Assembly: GCF_033807715.1 (NCBI RefSeq)
Contig: NC_084596.1
Location: forward strand, 31,380,879 to 31,444,878
Direction: 5' to 3'
DNA length: 64,000 nt
Source: Cololabis saira
Taxonomy: Eukaryota; Chordata; Actinopteri; Beloniformes; Belonidae
The notes under the pieces were generated by a model. It was given only the letters and a program-made list of their open reading frames with translations, searched no databases and was not told the origin of the DNA. This document shows, piece by piece, positions 17,250 to 30,000 of this stretch (position 1 is its first letter; each line of letters starts with the position of its first letter). The translations under genes and the position numbers were made by a program.

Positions 17250-18201
17250 GCTCGGGTCCACATAGATAAATCCCGGATCAATATTGTGCCCGCACAACAA
17301 AAGCAGAAAACATGACGTCTGTGGTTCAACCAAATTTCTTTGGTTCCCCGTGTTGCCTGCTGGACAGGACAGTTGCAGAAGTTTGAGGACAATGACAGAC
17401 TTTATGATTTTTTTTTATTCATACACCTGCACAATGGATTCAAAATAAGACTATCTGGATGTGAGTTTCAGCTTTATTTTATGTAGTTTCACAAAGACAC
17501 TGCATTTGGCTTTCTAAATGCAATGTTAAGCAAAGTACCTCAATTTTCAGAAACATGACATAATTTGAATGAAAGTGGTCATTGTAAATCGAAACATGAT
17601 TTCTAACACTTTTTGCTTTGTTGTATGAATTAATGAATTAATGAAAAAAAATGTATTGGTCACCACCAAGCATGAACACTTAGGTCACGACCAAAGGGTC
17701 AGGGCTGAAGCCGCGGCTTGTGAATGCCCCCCCTTCTTACATTTCAAAATGTTCTTTTATCTGACATGTTTGAGACATTTTCCTTATATGAAATAAACAC
17801 AAATGAATAATAGCTAACAACAACAAAGAGCATATGCACATATACATGCATGCATGCATTGTCAATGACTGCTGGAAGTGTGGAGCTCATGCTCATCACC
17901 CAGTCCTGAGCTTCTTGCAGAGATGCTTCACTGCAGCCACCTGCAACTGCTGTCTGTTTGTTTGTTTGTTTGTTCGTGGGACTTTCAGCCCTCCGTTAGT
18001 TACTGAAAAAGCGTGCTTTGTTGGGTCAAAATCAGATGACTGACTTGGCCGTTGTAAATATAAAATTCAATTTATTTGCCTGTCAGATCCGCAGTAATTC
18101 ACTGAATTACAGACTTAATCTTGGTAATTCTGTCAGCTGTCACAATCATAACCCATTACTGCGTAAATAAATTAACAAGTGTGTATACAGAAACACACAC
18201 A

Positions 18202-18267
<66 letters not shown>

Positions 18268-20829
18268 TATATAACTCGTGTTCTCACTGTCAAACGTGTA
18301 AAATAAAGATTAGACTGGAAATGTTCTGATGTGAATTTGCAACAACTGTCAACAAGGCAATGAACACAAATGAGCCTGTTCCCTTGGCAACCATACATGA
18401 CCATCCCATAATACTGCCTCCACCGTGATGTGGGGTGTTTTAGATCATGGGTTTTTCTTTTCTCCACTGAAGTTGAACATCTACACTTTGATCACATCTT
18501 GATGGTTTTTTCAGTTCTGTTGTGGTGTAGAAGGCCAAATGATTAAAAAAATTAAATATATAAAACTTTTATTGCCCAAGTACTTCAAATAATGATCCAC
18601 TCTTAAGTCATAGTGGTATGTTTTTTTAAGAAATACATTTTTCTGAATTATTTAAATAGGGAACAGTATTGTGGAAAAGTACAAGGCGTCTGATTGTTTA
18701 ATAGTTTTAACGATACCCATATTTATTTAATTTGTAATTATACCCTTGCAAACAACTGTATTAGTAAATAGTTAAATGTGTGCTTGGTTATAAGAGACCT
18801 CGCTCTAAATATTGACTTTGCTTGTACTGTCATTTTGTTATTTAGAAGATGGACATTGGTCTACCTCTGAAATGATCACAGTATTTTTTGTTTGTACCTC
18901 ATCAAAGAGACTAAATAAAATGAATATGGATAGTTGCTTAAACTATAATGAACAAGACTAAGAATGCATCTGTGTTACCCTGGAAGAAGAAATTTAATTT
19001 TCCCCCCAAAATAGCGAACAAACAAAACAACAGAAAATGACATCTACACGTAGAGGATTTGGCATAATGAAATGACAAGAACTGCCATTTGATCGGCCAT
19101 TTGATCGGCCATTTGATCGGCCATTGATCAGTCACAGTTCTCCTCTTGTCTCTTGATCAATAAACAAAAACATTGCATTCATTTTGTACATACTTTGTTT
19201 GTCCTTTCTATTATTTCCGAGCAGTTTTATTGTCATAAGACCAAGCTGCTACCCAACCATGTTAATAGTGTTCACCCCTCATCAGTGCACGAGCGGCCTC
19301 TGTGTGAGTGTTATGAATGTATTTGTTTGTGTTTCAGGGTTTTCTGAGCAAAAACAAACAATTACTGTCAAGGCTGTGAAGGTCATCATCTTCACGGTTG
19401 TTGATCAGGGTTTGTAGAGCCTTGCAGTTTTATAAAAAACCTCACACTCTATTCCTCAGAGAGTCAGAGAGGTCGGGTGGGGTATATGGGAAAGTCCTTC
19501 ACTATGGTCGTATTAACTGCAGTCTGAGTGTGTGTTTACACGTCACTGTTTATCACTCTGTTTCAGACCGACCTGCAGCAGATAATAAACATACACTAAC
19601 TATATCTCAAGAGACTAATCCTGTGGTCCTTTGGTCCAGGAGCTTTTCCTTCCTCTTCCTCTGTCTCAGCAGTGAGAGTGGTCGGTGCCGCAGTGCTGCT
19701 GACTTGCTGAGATTCAGTGATTGTGGAGGGAGACGCAGCAGAGCTGAGCCAGTGACACTCTACACCTCCCAGCCACTCCACATCACACTCGCTGGCTTTA
19801 CTTTGCTTTACAGAATATGTCGGGCAGCGGGATACCTGCAGACTGAGCTGAGATGAAGTTAGTACTACTGTGTAGGAAAAAGCAGAAAGCTGCTCTGCTT
19901 TATTTAGGAAGGGGTGGAGTTAAAATATGGTAATTAAAGAGTTTTTGCTCATTTTCTTTTCAACTATTTCTAACTGGATACATTGAGATAATGTTTTGTG
20001 ATCCACATGAAGTTCATTTAAAAAAGGCCAGACACATGACTCTTTAACTATATTGTATAAAAAATTTTGTTTTTTGTTTTTGAGCTTTTTATGAAACATT
20101 CCTTAACTGCAGTCGGCAATACAAACACAATGCTCAGTTACACCATCTTTATCTTTAAAATGTTCCCACATGTTAAAGATTATATTAAAATTCAATATGA
20201 AAGCACTCCTGTTAACACAGCATTAGCATATTCTTGGATGACTGTTACAAATGCATTGCTTCTGAGCAGTCCATCCACACACGTATTTTATCTCTCTTCG
20301 TGTAGTTGAATCAATAACAGTGAGTAATGTGTCTGTTAAATCTTAATATAAAATGTAAATAGATATTATTTTGTAGTAAAAGTAACAGTTAGAGTGTCAT
20401 CTTTCAGAAGATTGAAGAAAATATTGCGTTTTAAACTGCAAACAGGGAAAAAGGTATTTCGAAATGTATATCTCAAGACTGCTTTTGCTCAAGACTTTAG
20501 TCAAAGTTGGGAAATAGCAAAATTTCAACAAAGAGAGGCATAAAACGCCCTTTTTACTCAGGTAATTAAATCAAGAAATTCAATAAAGTCACAGGATAAA
20601 GAGTGTGCACAAGCTGAGCCACTTAGCTTTGAGGTTATATTTGGATATAAATCTGTGTGAAGATGCTCTTTTAGGAGCATGATAATTAAATAAAGTGTGA
20701 TGTCATAAGACACACTGACAAGTGTCTTATCTAGTGACAACTACAAACCTTAGCGGAATGTTATAGCTGAAAGAAGTTTTATTCAAAATTATTTTTGGTG
20801 CTGTGGGTATAAGAAAGTATTCCCGGGGA
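17250..20829. other. Intergenic stretch with microsatellites, no supported gene
   Basis: It contains an (AC)n run at 18192-18265 and a three-copy 13-bp tandem (CATTTGATCGGC core) at 19083-19126. A locally GC-richer patch at about 19600-19860 has short Ser/Thr/Glu-rich open frames on the minus strand and no clear splice partners. No recognisable protein family was found. Confidence 0.4.
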
Positions 20830-21270
20830 AGAGCTGAAGAATTCAGTTCTGCTCAGACTTCTTCCCGCTTTGTAGTTGTTGGTGGCAGTAGGAGCATATC
20901 ATCGCCATAAGAAAGGTCTGGACAAAAACCCTATATTGGCTGTAAAAAGAAACTATTCTGGCACTCTGAGGACGTGGCTGAAGTCTTTTCGAGTTTAAGA
21001 AAATGGAACTCATCTGTCTCACAGTGAAAACTCAGCCAAAATTATGTCCTGCAAGAGGACAATGTGTCCAAGCACGAAAAGTAAATCTATGGAATGACTA
21101 AGAAGAAAAGAATCAAGGAGTTGCAATGGTCCAGTCAAAGTCCACAACTCCACCTGATTAAACTGCTGCAGGACCAAAAGAGAGCTGTGCATGATTAAAG
21201 TCTCACAAATCTCAACGCACTGAAGCAACTTTGTAAAGAAGGAGTCAAAATTCCTCCTCAAAGATGTAAA
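20830..21270 (+). mobile_element. Tc1/mariner transposase relic
   Basis: The plus-strand translation around 21050-21265 gives, with stops, KKKRIKELQWSSQSPQLH, then QKRAVHD, LNALKQLCKEGVKIPP. These correspond to the Tc1 catalytic C-terminal region (WPSQSPDLNPIE, LKRAVH, KIP). It is heavily degraded, with frameshifts and stops, and no TIRs were recognised. Confidence 0.7.
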
Positions 21271-24149
21271 ATACGGAAAATAATTTGTTCAGGTTATTGC
21301 TAACAAAGTGGGTTCTACAGACCATTAGATCCTTCTTCTACTTATTTTTTGACATAAAATAATAATATACATCTTCCATCTGATGCTGTATGTATCTAAT
21401 ATTAATACATGGCGACAACCAGATTAATATAATATATTTTATTATATTTATTACAATCTGTACAAAACTTCCAAACTGAAAGATGGTATACTTCTTTAGG
21501 ATTAAACGGGATTAAGACAAAATCATTTCCAATAATTAGGGTCCTGAATGGCCCACACAGGATCCAGTCGATGAGTAAACATGGGAGTCCTCTTGTAAAA
21601 CTGGCTCTGGAAATGCATATGAAAAACACTCAGAGACAAGGGTGGGGGCCATGAAAATTCCTGCTCCCAGGCCCATTATCAGCCCGCTCTGTTAGGGTTG
21701 GCCACAAAGGCAGACAGAGGAGGCCAGGATTGTCACAGACAGAGCAGGGATTGTGTACTGCTGATCTATCACCTAACTGCACCAACAGCATGCAGACAGC
21801 GGACAGAAATTTATTGTGGGTCACTTGCTGTTTGCTGGTGCCACAGTTTGGTCCAAATAGTTCCCATTCTTGGAGATATTTTGAATATATCATCCAGTTC
21901 TCTTTTTATGTTCCATAGACGCTCTCATTTCCTTTTTCCTTCCAAAGCAACAGCACCGCAGGGAAGCTGATTAAAAGGGGCGCACAACAAAAAAAAGAAG
22001 ACCAAAATAAGACATTAGTCAGAGTCAGTCATCCTGTAATGGGGCAGTGAGGGAATCGAATTGTTTCTGGGTGTCATCACCTCAAAACCCAAGGCATTAG
22101 GCAGCAAAAGACACCCTTTGTTCCATCTCCCATGACGGTGAATCACCAACCCGAGCACCCAGTAGCCATAGTAATCATCCTCAACATAACTCTCCGGAGG
22201 TGAAACTGAGAAAGACACGGAGACAAAGGACGCACTGTTCCCAAACATACATAGGATGTTTACAATGCATTTGATTATAAAGGTGCAGAATTTGCATGTG
22301 CAGTGTTTTGTTGTTTATTTTTTTCAAGTGTTTCGGTTGTATTTTTTTTCTCTTTCTTTTGGTTTGGGAAGGTGGTGAAGCTCTTTGTGTGCCATGGCAG
22401 CGCAGATTTAGTGGAGGGAGTCTTGCAGCACAACGCATCCCAGTGAGTGCAGGGACCAAAGTCAATCTAAACGCGACAAAGAGAAGCTGTAAATCTCTGC
22501 CAGGGGTCCCAGTGGTCCTTTATTAAGTCAGTGAGTGATAATCAGTTTAATGGAAAGTAAATCATTCATTTTAGTCAAGAATGTTACCGTTCCTCATTTC
22601 TGATTCACACGTATCCTTCACTGAATGTAAAATTGTTTACCTTTTTTTTTTTATAAGCACCTCATCCTGTTCTGGTTCATGGGGTGGCAGAGCATATCCC
22701 AACCCTTTAGAGGTCAAGAGGCAAGGCCCTTGCTCTGGTTTGATCCCAACACTATTCCATAAGAACACACAAGATAATCAGCTAAAATGAAATGTTTTAT
22801 AAAAACCAGAAAAGCAACGGATATCTTTGGAGATTCCTATGAAATGACAACAACTTAACAAAAGAAATTCTTGACCTTTAACCTTGGAGAAAGACATGGA
22901 CATCTCTTTAAAATTAATAAATAAAACATTGAATTGGTGGAATAAATGAATAGAAGTTTGGTGCTGTGTTTCTGAATGACATCAACAAAGGCGACAAATG
23001 CTTCCCATTTGAGGTTATTAACAGTTTTTGTCAAAATTTTCATGATAATTGTCAAGAATTAAGTTGTTAAGAAGCAACTAAGCAGGTTTTGTAAAGAGTG
23101 GTTTAGAAAAAGCACCTCAAGGATTGACTCTTGCCCCTGAATCAAGTGTGAAGAGCGAAGGCCGTAGAGTAAACCTCATTTCAACACTCTCAAAGCTCTT
23201 CAGAAAGGCTGACCATCTGATTTAACTTGACAAAATTAAGCCCATCGAGCACCTTTTCAATGGAAAAACCAAGGTGGAGATAACCTATTATAGTCGCGTT
23301 TCCATTACCCTTCAATTTGTACAAAACCCAAATATTGCAAAGTAAAACCTTTAATGAAAATGTATTTAATTTGAAAAATTATATACATCAGGTGTGTTGA
23401 TAATTTAGTAATCGCAGAAGTGTAATTGAAACACTTTCTGCACCTTTTCCACCTTCCTGAGAGCACTGGATGTGACATCGCCGGTCAATCTAACATTATC
23501 AAAATCTAGTCTCCAGCTGTTTTTGGCTTCATTAATATGATGTATTTGTACTATAATGCTACTTAATCATTGTGCATTACTGCATTACTGTATATAAGGG
23601 CTTTGCCTCTGAATAGTTATTAGAATGATCATTCGCCGCCTTCATCCTCTGTTGACTATTTTCTCAACAGCGGTAGCGACAATCATAATAATTTATCGAG
23701 GACTAAAAATCTTTTTGTCCATCTTCTTCAAAGTCCAGATATTCTTTGTTTTGGGCAGAAGTCTCGCAGCACGAGATACAGAGAGAGAGATATGAGATAG
23801 AACTAGGAGAGTTACGTTTTTACAGAGAAAATCCCTTGTTGAATGAAAACGCTGACACCCCATTTGTGATACTGTGGGGCCTATTTGCTGTGTATGGAAT
23901 AATGAAACCTCTATATTATTAATCCATTTTAGAGCACAATGTGTCATTAGAGTCAGAAAACGGACTAAATTTGGTTTCAAACCCTTTGGATAGAGCAGAA
24001 TTCTACCACTGATCTACATTTCAGAAAATGTGAAGAGATTCTGGTGAGATTCTTTGTTTAGAGGTCAATCCATGTTCCTACACTCACTTGTGTTCATGAA
24101 CTGTGAGTAGTGATAAAAAAAAAAAACAAGACCGTGACTGCAAGCGGCT
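21271..24149. other. Intergenic, no gene seen
   Basis: This is mostly AT-rich single-copy-looking sequence. Open frames at 21630-21970 and 22181-22526 overlap on both strands and lack recognisable motifs. I report none of them. Confidence 0.4.
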
Positions 24150-24641
24150 GAGTTTCCTCATGCCGGTCTGCTGGCCTGTCAGATTCTCACCTGATCAGCC
24201 ATCAGGGATAGACTTGGAGTGGAGCTCCTGTTCTTCCATGTCATGAGGACCCAGCTGGAGTGGCTGGATCATCTGGTATGACAAACTCTAGGTGCCTCCC
24301 TGGGGAGCTGTTTCAGCCACATCACACTGGGAGAAGGCCCCAAGCAGAACAGGGACACGCTGGAGAAATTATTTTTCTCGGCTTTCCAGAAAATGCCTTG
24401 GTGTCCTCCCAGAGGAGTTTTCTGAGGAGGAGGAGGAGGAGGAGGAGGAGGAGGAGGAGGAGGAGGAGGAGGAGGAAGAGGAGGTCTGGGCCTCTTTGAT
24501 TAGGCTGCTGTCCCCTCAACTCATGGATGGATGGATGGATGGATGGATGGATGGATGGATGGATGGATGGATGGATGGATGGATGGATGGATGGATGGAT
24601 GGATGGATGGATGGATGGATGGATGGATGGATGGATGGATG
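24150..24641 (+). mobile_element. Rex3/RTE-type LINE 3' end with (GGAT)n tail
   Basis: The plus strand reads GGAGTGGCTGGATCATCTGG, GGTGCCTCCCTGGGGAGCTG, then GGGACACGCTGGAGAAATTA and GTCTGGGCCTCTTTGATTAG. It ends at GCTGCTGTCCCCTCAACTCATGG and then runs into a (GGAT)n tail (24523-24641). This order matches the 3' end of the fish Rex3 (RTE clade) retrotransposon as I remember it. A (GGA)n expansion at 24424-24480 sits inside the element. Confidence 0.8.
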
Positions 24642-26600
24642 AAGTAGGAGAAATTAGATCTGCTACAAACAACTATACATGAAAGACAGAATTGATGTAT
24701 GAGAACAAATATTTCACATAATTGCAGAATTACAAGACTTTAAGGACATTTTACTTCAATTCCCATGTAAGTTGAAATACCAATTTTTTCGTTCTATTTG
24801 TAATAATAATTCATATTATTCTGATTTCTATATTTACCACTAATTATAAACCATCACGTGAAGCATTTCTGCCTTCCAGCAAGTGTTTTTTCCTTCACCG
24901 TACCAGCCCTTTTTCTGACCGTAGTAAGCACTCAAGCGTTCATTTCAGGGAATTAAGCTTCCACTAGACAACTTTGAACCACAGTAACAACAGAGGAATT
25001 AAACTGCAGGGGCTATTTTCCAGATCTCCATGGCGACTGGCAAAACCTTTGGAAAGTATACAGAATGGTCACTTTGAAAAGACTTGTCTCTCCCTCACTT
25101 TTTGCCCCGATTTCTTTGTCTGGCTACGTGCAAAAATGTGCTTGCAGGGAGTGACTGGGCCGGGAAAAGGGAAGAGAACGAGCCGAACGTGCCGCACACA
25201 CTGATAGCCAGAGCATTTCACAGTATTTCTCCTTGAATTACCATAAAATCATGATCTGCAATTCCCTAAATAAGCAGAATAAAATTGTTCAGCTGATTCA
25301 TCCATATTCAAATTAAAAACAGTTGTTTTGTGGTCATAGCTACATCAGGGATAAAACCTTCTGGTCACACATATTTCAAGCCAGTCTGTCAGTGAAAATC
25401 TCATCATGGGTCACTTGCATATGCCTGACTGCGTCGGGGGATATCAGAACGACAGCTGCCAGTGACATTCAGGCTCTTTACCTGCCTGAAGGGATAAAAG
25501 TGAGACAACCCCTGGAGAGAATGAAAATATGCTACAGCCTACTGATGGGAACGAAATGTTCATGCTAGGTTTTCTAGATGTTTCTGTTTCAATCTCATTT
25601 TAAAGATTGGATTTTTTTTCTTAGTTAACTAAATGCAATACTACATACTGCCAAAACAAACACGATGTCCTGTTAATAACTAGTCAGACCTTTTGGCAAT
25701 GCCACTCTCAACTGTGCTCCAGTCCATATTCCTTAGAGTCTTTACAACCTGTCAAAAGATTGGGAGACTTCCTTTTCGACCTCCAAGGCCGGATTATGTC
25801 ATGAAATAACATTGAGAAGGACAGAATAATAAAATTCCTCTAAATTTTAAGTTCCCAAAGTCCCACCATTGTTCTGAAACAGAAGACGTCTGGAGCCAAC
25901 ATTAGACTTCACAGAAGTACAGTAATAGGAGGAATCTGTGTCAAAGGGTGTATCTCAGAGAGCTCAGTGCTCAGTGCAGAAATCAGTCCCTAATGATAAA
26001 AAGGCCAGACAGGAACCTTTTTCACAATATAAGGTAAATTAAAGTAAATTAAATGGAAGTTAACATAGAAAGTCTATGATTGTTCTCTTTGAGATTTCTC
26101 CTGCTACCTCTCTTATTAATTATTCATGCATCGCAATAATGATTTGATTTAAAAAAAATCATTTTTTTTGTTTTGGTTTACTTTCCCTTAATTATTTGAT
26201 TAGATTTAAAGGAAATACCTCAATCCAGTGTGGGCTGGACTACTTCAAATCCATGAATAAAGTCAGTTCTGTAAGATCAAGGCCGATTTGGAAGTCACAT
26301 GCTTCACTTACTTAGTAACCACATGAAAGTCAAATGCACCCAGAGTGCAGAAACACTGTGCAGCATTTCAGGGAATTAGTTTTGCCAGTTTATGTATATT
26401 TCAAGACTGAAAAAAAAAAAAAAAAAAAGAAATTGCAATTCTGGTGGGTTGGGGCAGCGCTCGGACAGAACCAGACTCTGGGAGTGCAGACATGCGCCTC
26501 ACCCTGTTGGAGTGAGGTAAGAGCGGAGAAGTGCATCATCATTTTTAACCTTTTCTTATAATGCGTGTCCAGTCCAGTTGCTACTTAGAGTTCAAGGTTT
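24642..26600. other. Intergenic, no gene seen
   Basis: No convincing exon on either strand. There is a poly-A tract at 26410-26428. Confidence 0.4.
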
Positions 26601-27036
26601 CATAACTTTATTTGGGAAGTGTGCACGTTTTTTGACATCTTGCAGGAATTGAAATAAACATAAAATGTGGAGTTGTAGTCAATATATCCACTTCCTTTGG
26701 CAGATATAGACATTCATTGTAACATAATACATTCAGGACGAAATCTGTGATTCGTGGTGTTTGCAGTGAAATAATGCAGTAATAACAGTGAGCAGGATTG
26801 AATCTGTAAAAAAATATAGATATTTTTTTCATCTTTGTCATTCACAATATCACATTCGCCACCAGAAAGTTATTATGTGTATAAAAATAATTGTGACTAC
26901 ATTCCACCTAAAATAAGAGGCACAACTCTCCTCTGTCACATCTATGAGGTTCATGTTGATAATAGTTACATTCAAAGAACAAAACTTTTCTAGCAGCATT
27001 AGATGGACAAAATATAACACAAAACAGACAGTCCAC

Positions 27037-27042
27037 TTTATT
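27037..27042 (-). promoter_or_regulatory. Candidate proximal polyadenylation signal of rp1
   Basis: AATAAA on the minus strand, only 25 nt past the stop codon. A second one at 26607-26612 would give a 3' UTR of about 470 nt and may be the one used. Confidence 0.4.
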
Positions 27043-27066
27043 TTTGTAAAACGTTGTCTCCTTCTT

Positions 27067-30000
27067 TCATAGTATGGGGCAGTATTGGCCGCATCTCAAA
27101 CGCAGCGAGTCCATAGAGTCTTGTGCCTGCAGTACCACCTGCTCGCCACCAGATGTCCTCCTAACCTGTTGCACAGCTGAGGGTTCACCGTCAGGGTGCA
27201 CTTTTCTGTCAGGGATTTTAAATTCAACTGATGCAAACGATGACAGACTGCCATTTTTATTTACCCATGTTTTTGAAGTGTTAACAGTGGGCGACACTCT
27301 GAAGCCTCTTCCCTTCACACTGCTTGCATCGCGTTTTGCACTTCGGATGCTGGAGTCATCTAAAAAGGGGTCAGAGTCGCTTCCGTGTGGCATGTTGTAG
27401 TAGGAGCACTTTAGAGTTGCAGGCTTTGCCATCTCCTCGAGCTCAGAGGAGGATATGGCAGCAAGGGGGTTGTGCAGAGTCTTTAAGTGATGCAGGGAAT
27501 CCTCGCTCGTGTTATCGTGACCGGTGTCCATGGAGCTGCTATCCAAATTGCCGTACATTCCCAGGGAGACTGGAGGAGAATTTCTTATGAGATGGTTCTC
27601 CTTTAGAAGCCATCTCCCTCGATCGATTAAAACCCCATCCACTGACTCTTTATCAGAGGTAAAACAAATACGCTGTGCTTTTTGTGTGTCAGCTTCAGCG
27701 TCTACTTTATATGAGCTTGCAGCACTGAAATAAGAGAGATCCTCCCTCGAGGCTTTCTTGGTCGCATCCCTGGAAGAGAAACTCCCAGAGTTTATAAATC
27801 GAGAAGGGTGCAAGGCTTCTGTGCTACTTGCAACAGATGGTTTTGTGCTAGCCTGCTCCACCTTGGTTCTTAACCTGAGTGCTGACCGCGTGCGGACTCG
27901 AAAAGGTTTCCCTGAGCCCTCTTCTCCACTCTCTGAGACAATATCTACAGAGTCCTGAGTTTTATACCCTCCACTCTCTGACGTCTCCGGTCTGTAATCG
28001 GATAAATCAGAAGTGCTCGGGCTCGGGAGACGTTTCACACCATATGAACTATCATTTTTACTTCTTGCTATCATACTTTGTACAATTCTAGCATTTTCAG
28101 GCTCGATCCGAATATGCCCCCGATTGTCGTATGTGAACGTGAGTGAGCATGTCTGCAGGGCGAAGTTCACAAAGTCAAGTAAGTCCTGGGATATTTCCAC
28201 TGGATGGGATGAACTGTCACTTCTTTTCTCGCGCTCCTCTCCACCTTCATCTGTTTCATGAACCGTGTCTGTACCTTTGTCATCCTCGCAGTGACCTTCA
28301 GAGGAATATTTGGTTGGGGATTCTGGGTTACACTCTGAACTTGCTTTCTCAGAGCTACTACTGAGCTGCTGCAACAACGAGGCCTCCTCCAACGAGTTTT
28401 TACAATCTTCATCATCAGAGAAACTGTGGATGCCTTCAGAAGAAGTCCCTTCCTCTGCTTTATCATGTGGTTCTGATTCCTTTAGTCCCTCGTCTAACTC
28501 ATTTCCTTCATCATCATCAGCATCATCATCAGCATCATCATCACCATCCTCTTCATCATCATCCCCCTCCTCTTCATAGATGGTCGGCTCTGCTGCCATA
28601 TTTTCTTCAATCTCCAATTCATCCACGACTTCTTCTTCTTCAGCTAAGTCTGCCTCCAGACTACTTCCTCTTTTCTCTACAGAAGACATGCCATCTTCCA
28701 CCTCATCACACTTTTCTCCATCCACATCCGTCTCACTATCCTTATCTTCTTCTTGTTCTTTGTCTTCATCATCTTCATGCCCTTCCTCCTCGCCGCTATT
28801 TCCTTCGCAAATTGCCTCTATTAACGGCTCTCCTTTACTTTCTTCTTTTCCCTCATCCTCCTCATCCTCATCCTCTTCATTTCCCTCGTCAATATCCTCC
28901 TCTTCTATATGATTTTCAGTAACCGCATCTATTTCGTCTCCCTCCCCTACTTCCACCTCTTCTTCGTCATATTTTTCCTCAGCAACCTGTCCCATAGTCT
29001 CATTGCTTTCTTCCACTTCCTCTTCTGCCTCTTCTTCTTCCTCATCATCTATCTCATCATTTGAATCTTCTACTTTATCTACTTCATTTTGCTTTTGGTC
29101 CTCTTCTTCTTCTTCTTCTTCGGGTTCCCCTTCCTCGCTGTTTTCGGTATGTTCTGTCTCTTCAGCACCCTCTCTCTCATCTGTATCTTCAGCACTGAAG
29201 ACATTTTTCGTTTCCTCCTCCACTAATGCTTCATCTTTCTCCTCAGTTTCTTCTTCTAATCTTTTCCCCATTTCTTCTCCATCACTTATCATCTGTTCGT
29301 CTCTTTCCTCATCTATTTTCTTAATCATTTCCTTATCACTTCCTTCTTCTTCCTCCAAATCCTCCTGCTGCTCACCGTCTTCGTCCATCTCTTTTGCGGC
29401 TTCTTTTTCATCTTCCTCCCATTCCTCCTCACCGTCCACTTCACCAGCATCTATTGCTGTTGCATTGCTAAGTTCCTTTATCTCCACAAACTCTACTGCC
29501 TCCTTTTCTTCCTCTTGTGAAGGCTCATCTGCTTCTTTGTCTATCTCCTGAGCCTCATGTTCATCATCAGCATCAGCATCATCATCATCATCATCATGTT
29601 TTATCTCAGCTGGATCCTCAGCTGCTGTATCAAGTTCTGGCGAATGGTTTGCTTCGTCTTCACTTTCTCTGATAAATTGCTCCACATCTTCTTCAGAGTC
29701 TGAGTGGTGTCTAACAGTTTCAACGTATGTGCTCTCCTCAACGGGGTAGAAACTTTTAGAATATTGAATTGTTGAAGTAATCTCTGCTCTGAGGTCTTGT
29801 GGCATGTTCAGCTCGTCCATTAGCTCATCAATGCCCAAATTCTGATCTTCAAATGGATCACCACCGTCAGAGACAACATCCAGTGCAAACTCAGTTTCTG
29901 AAACTTTTGGGGATAGAGGTTCACTTTCAAGTCTTTCCCTCAGAATCTGGAAATCCTGCCAACGCTCTCTGAACCTAGACGACGATCGGCTTTGCAGATC

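Noticed and set aside
19596..19860. Ser/Thr/Glu-rich frame in a GC-richer patch
   Set aside because: It is suggestive composition only. No start in context, no partner exon and no recognisable family.
28467..29551. Long plus-strand open frames rich in Ser or Pro/His/Leu opposite rp1
   Set aside because: They are antisense shadows of the Glu/Asp-rich rp1 region; GAA/GAG/GAT codons read backwards give Ser/Leu-rich frames.
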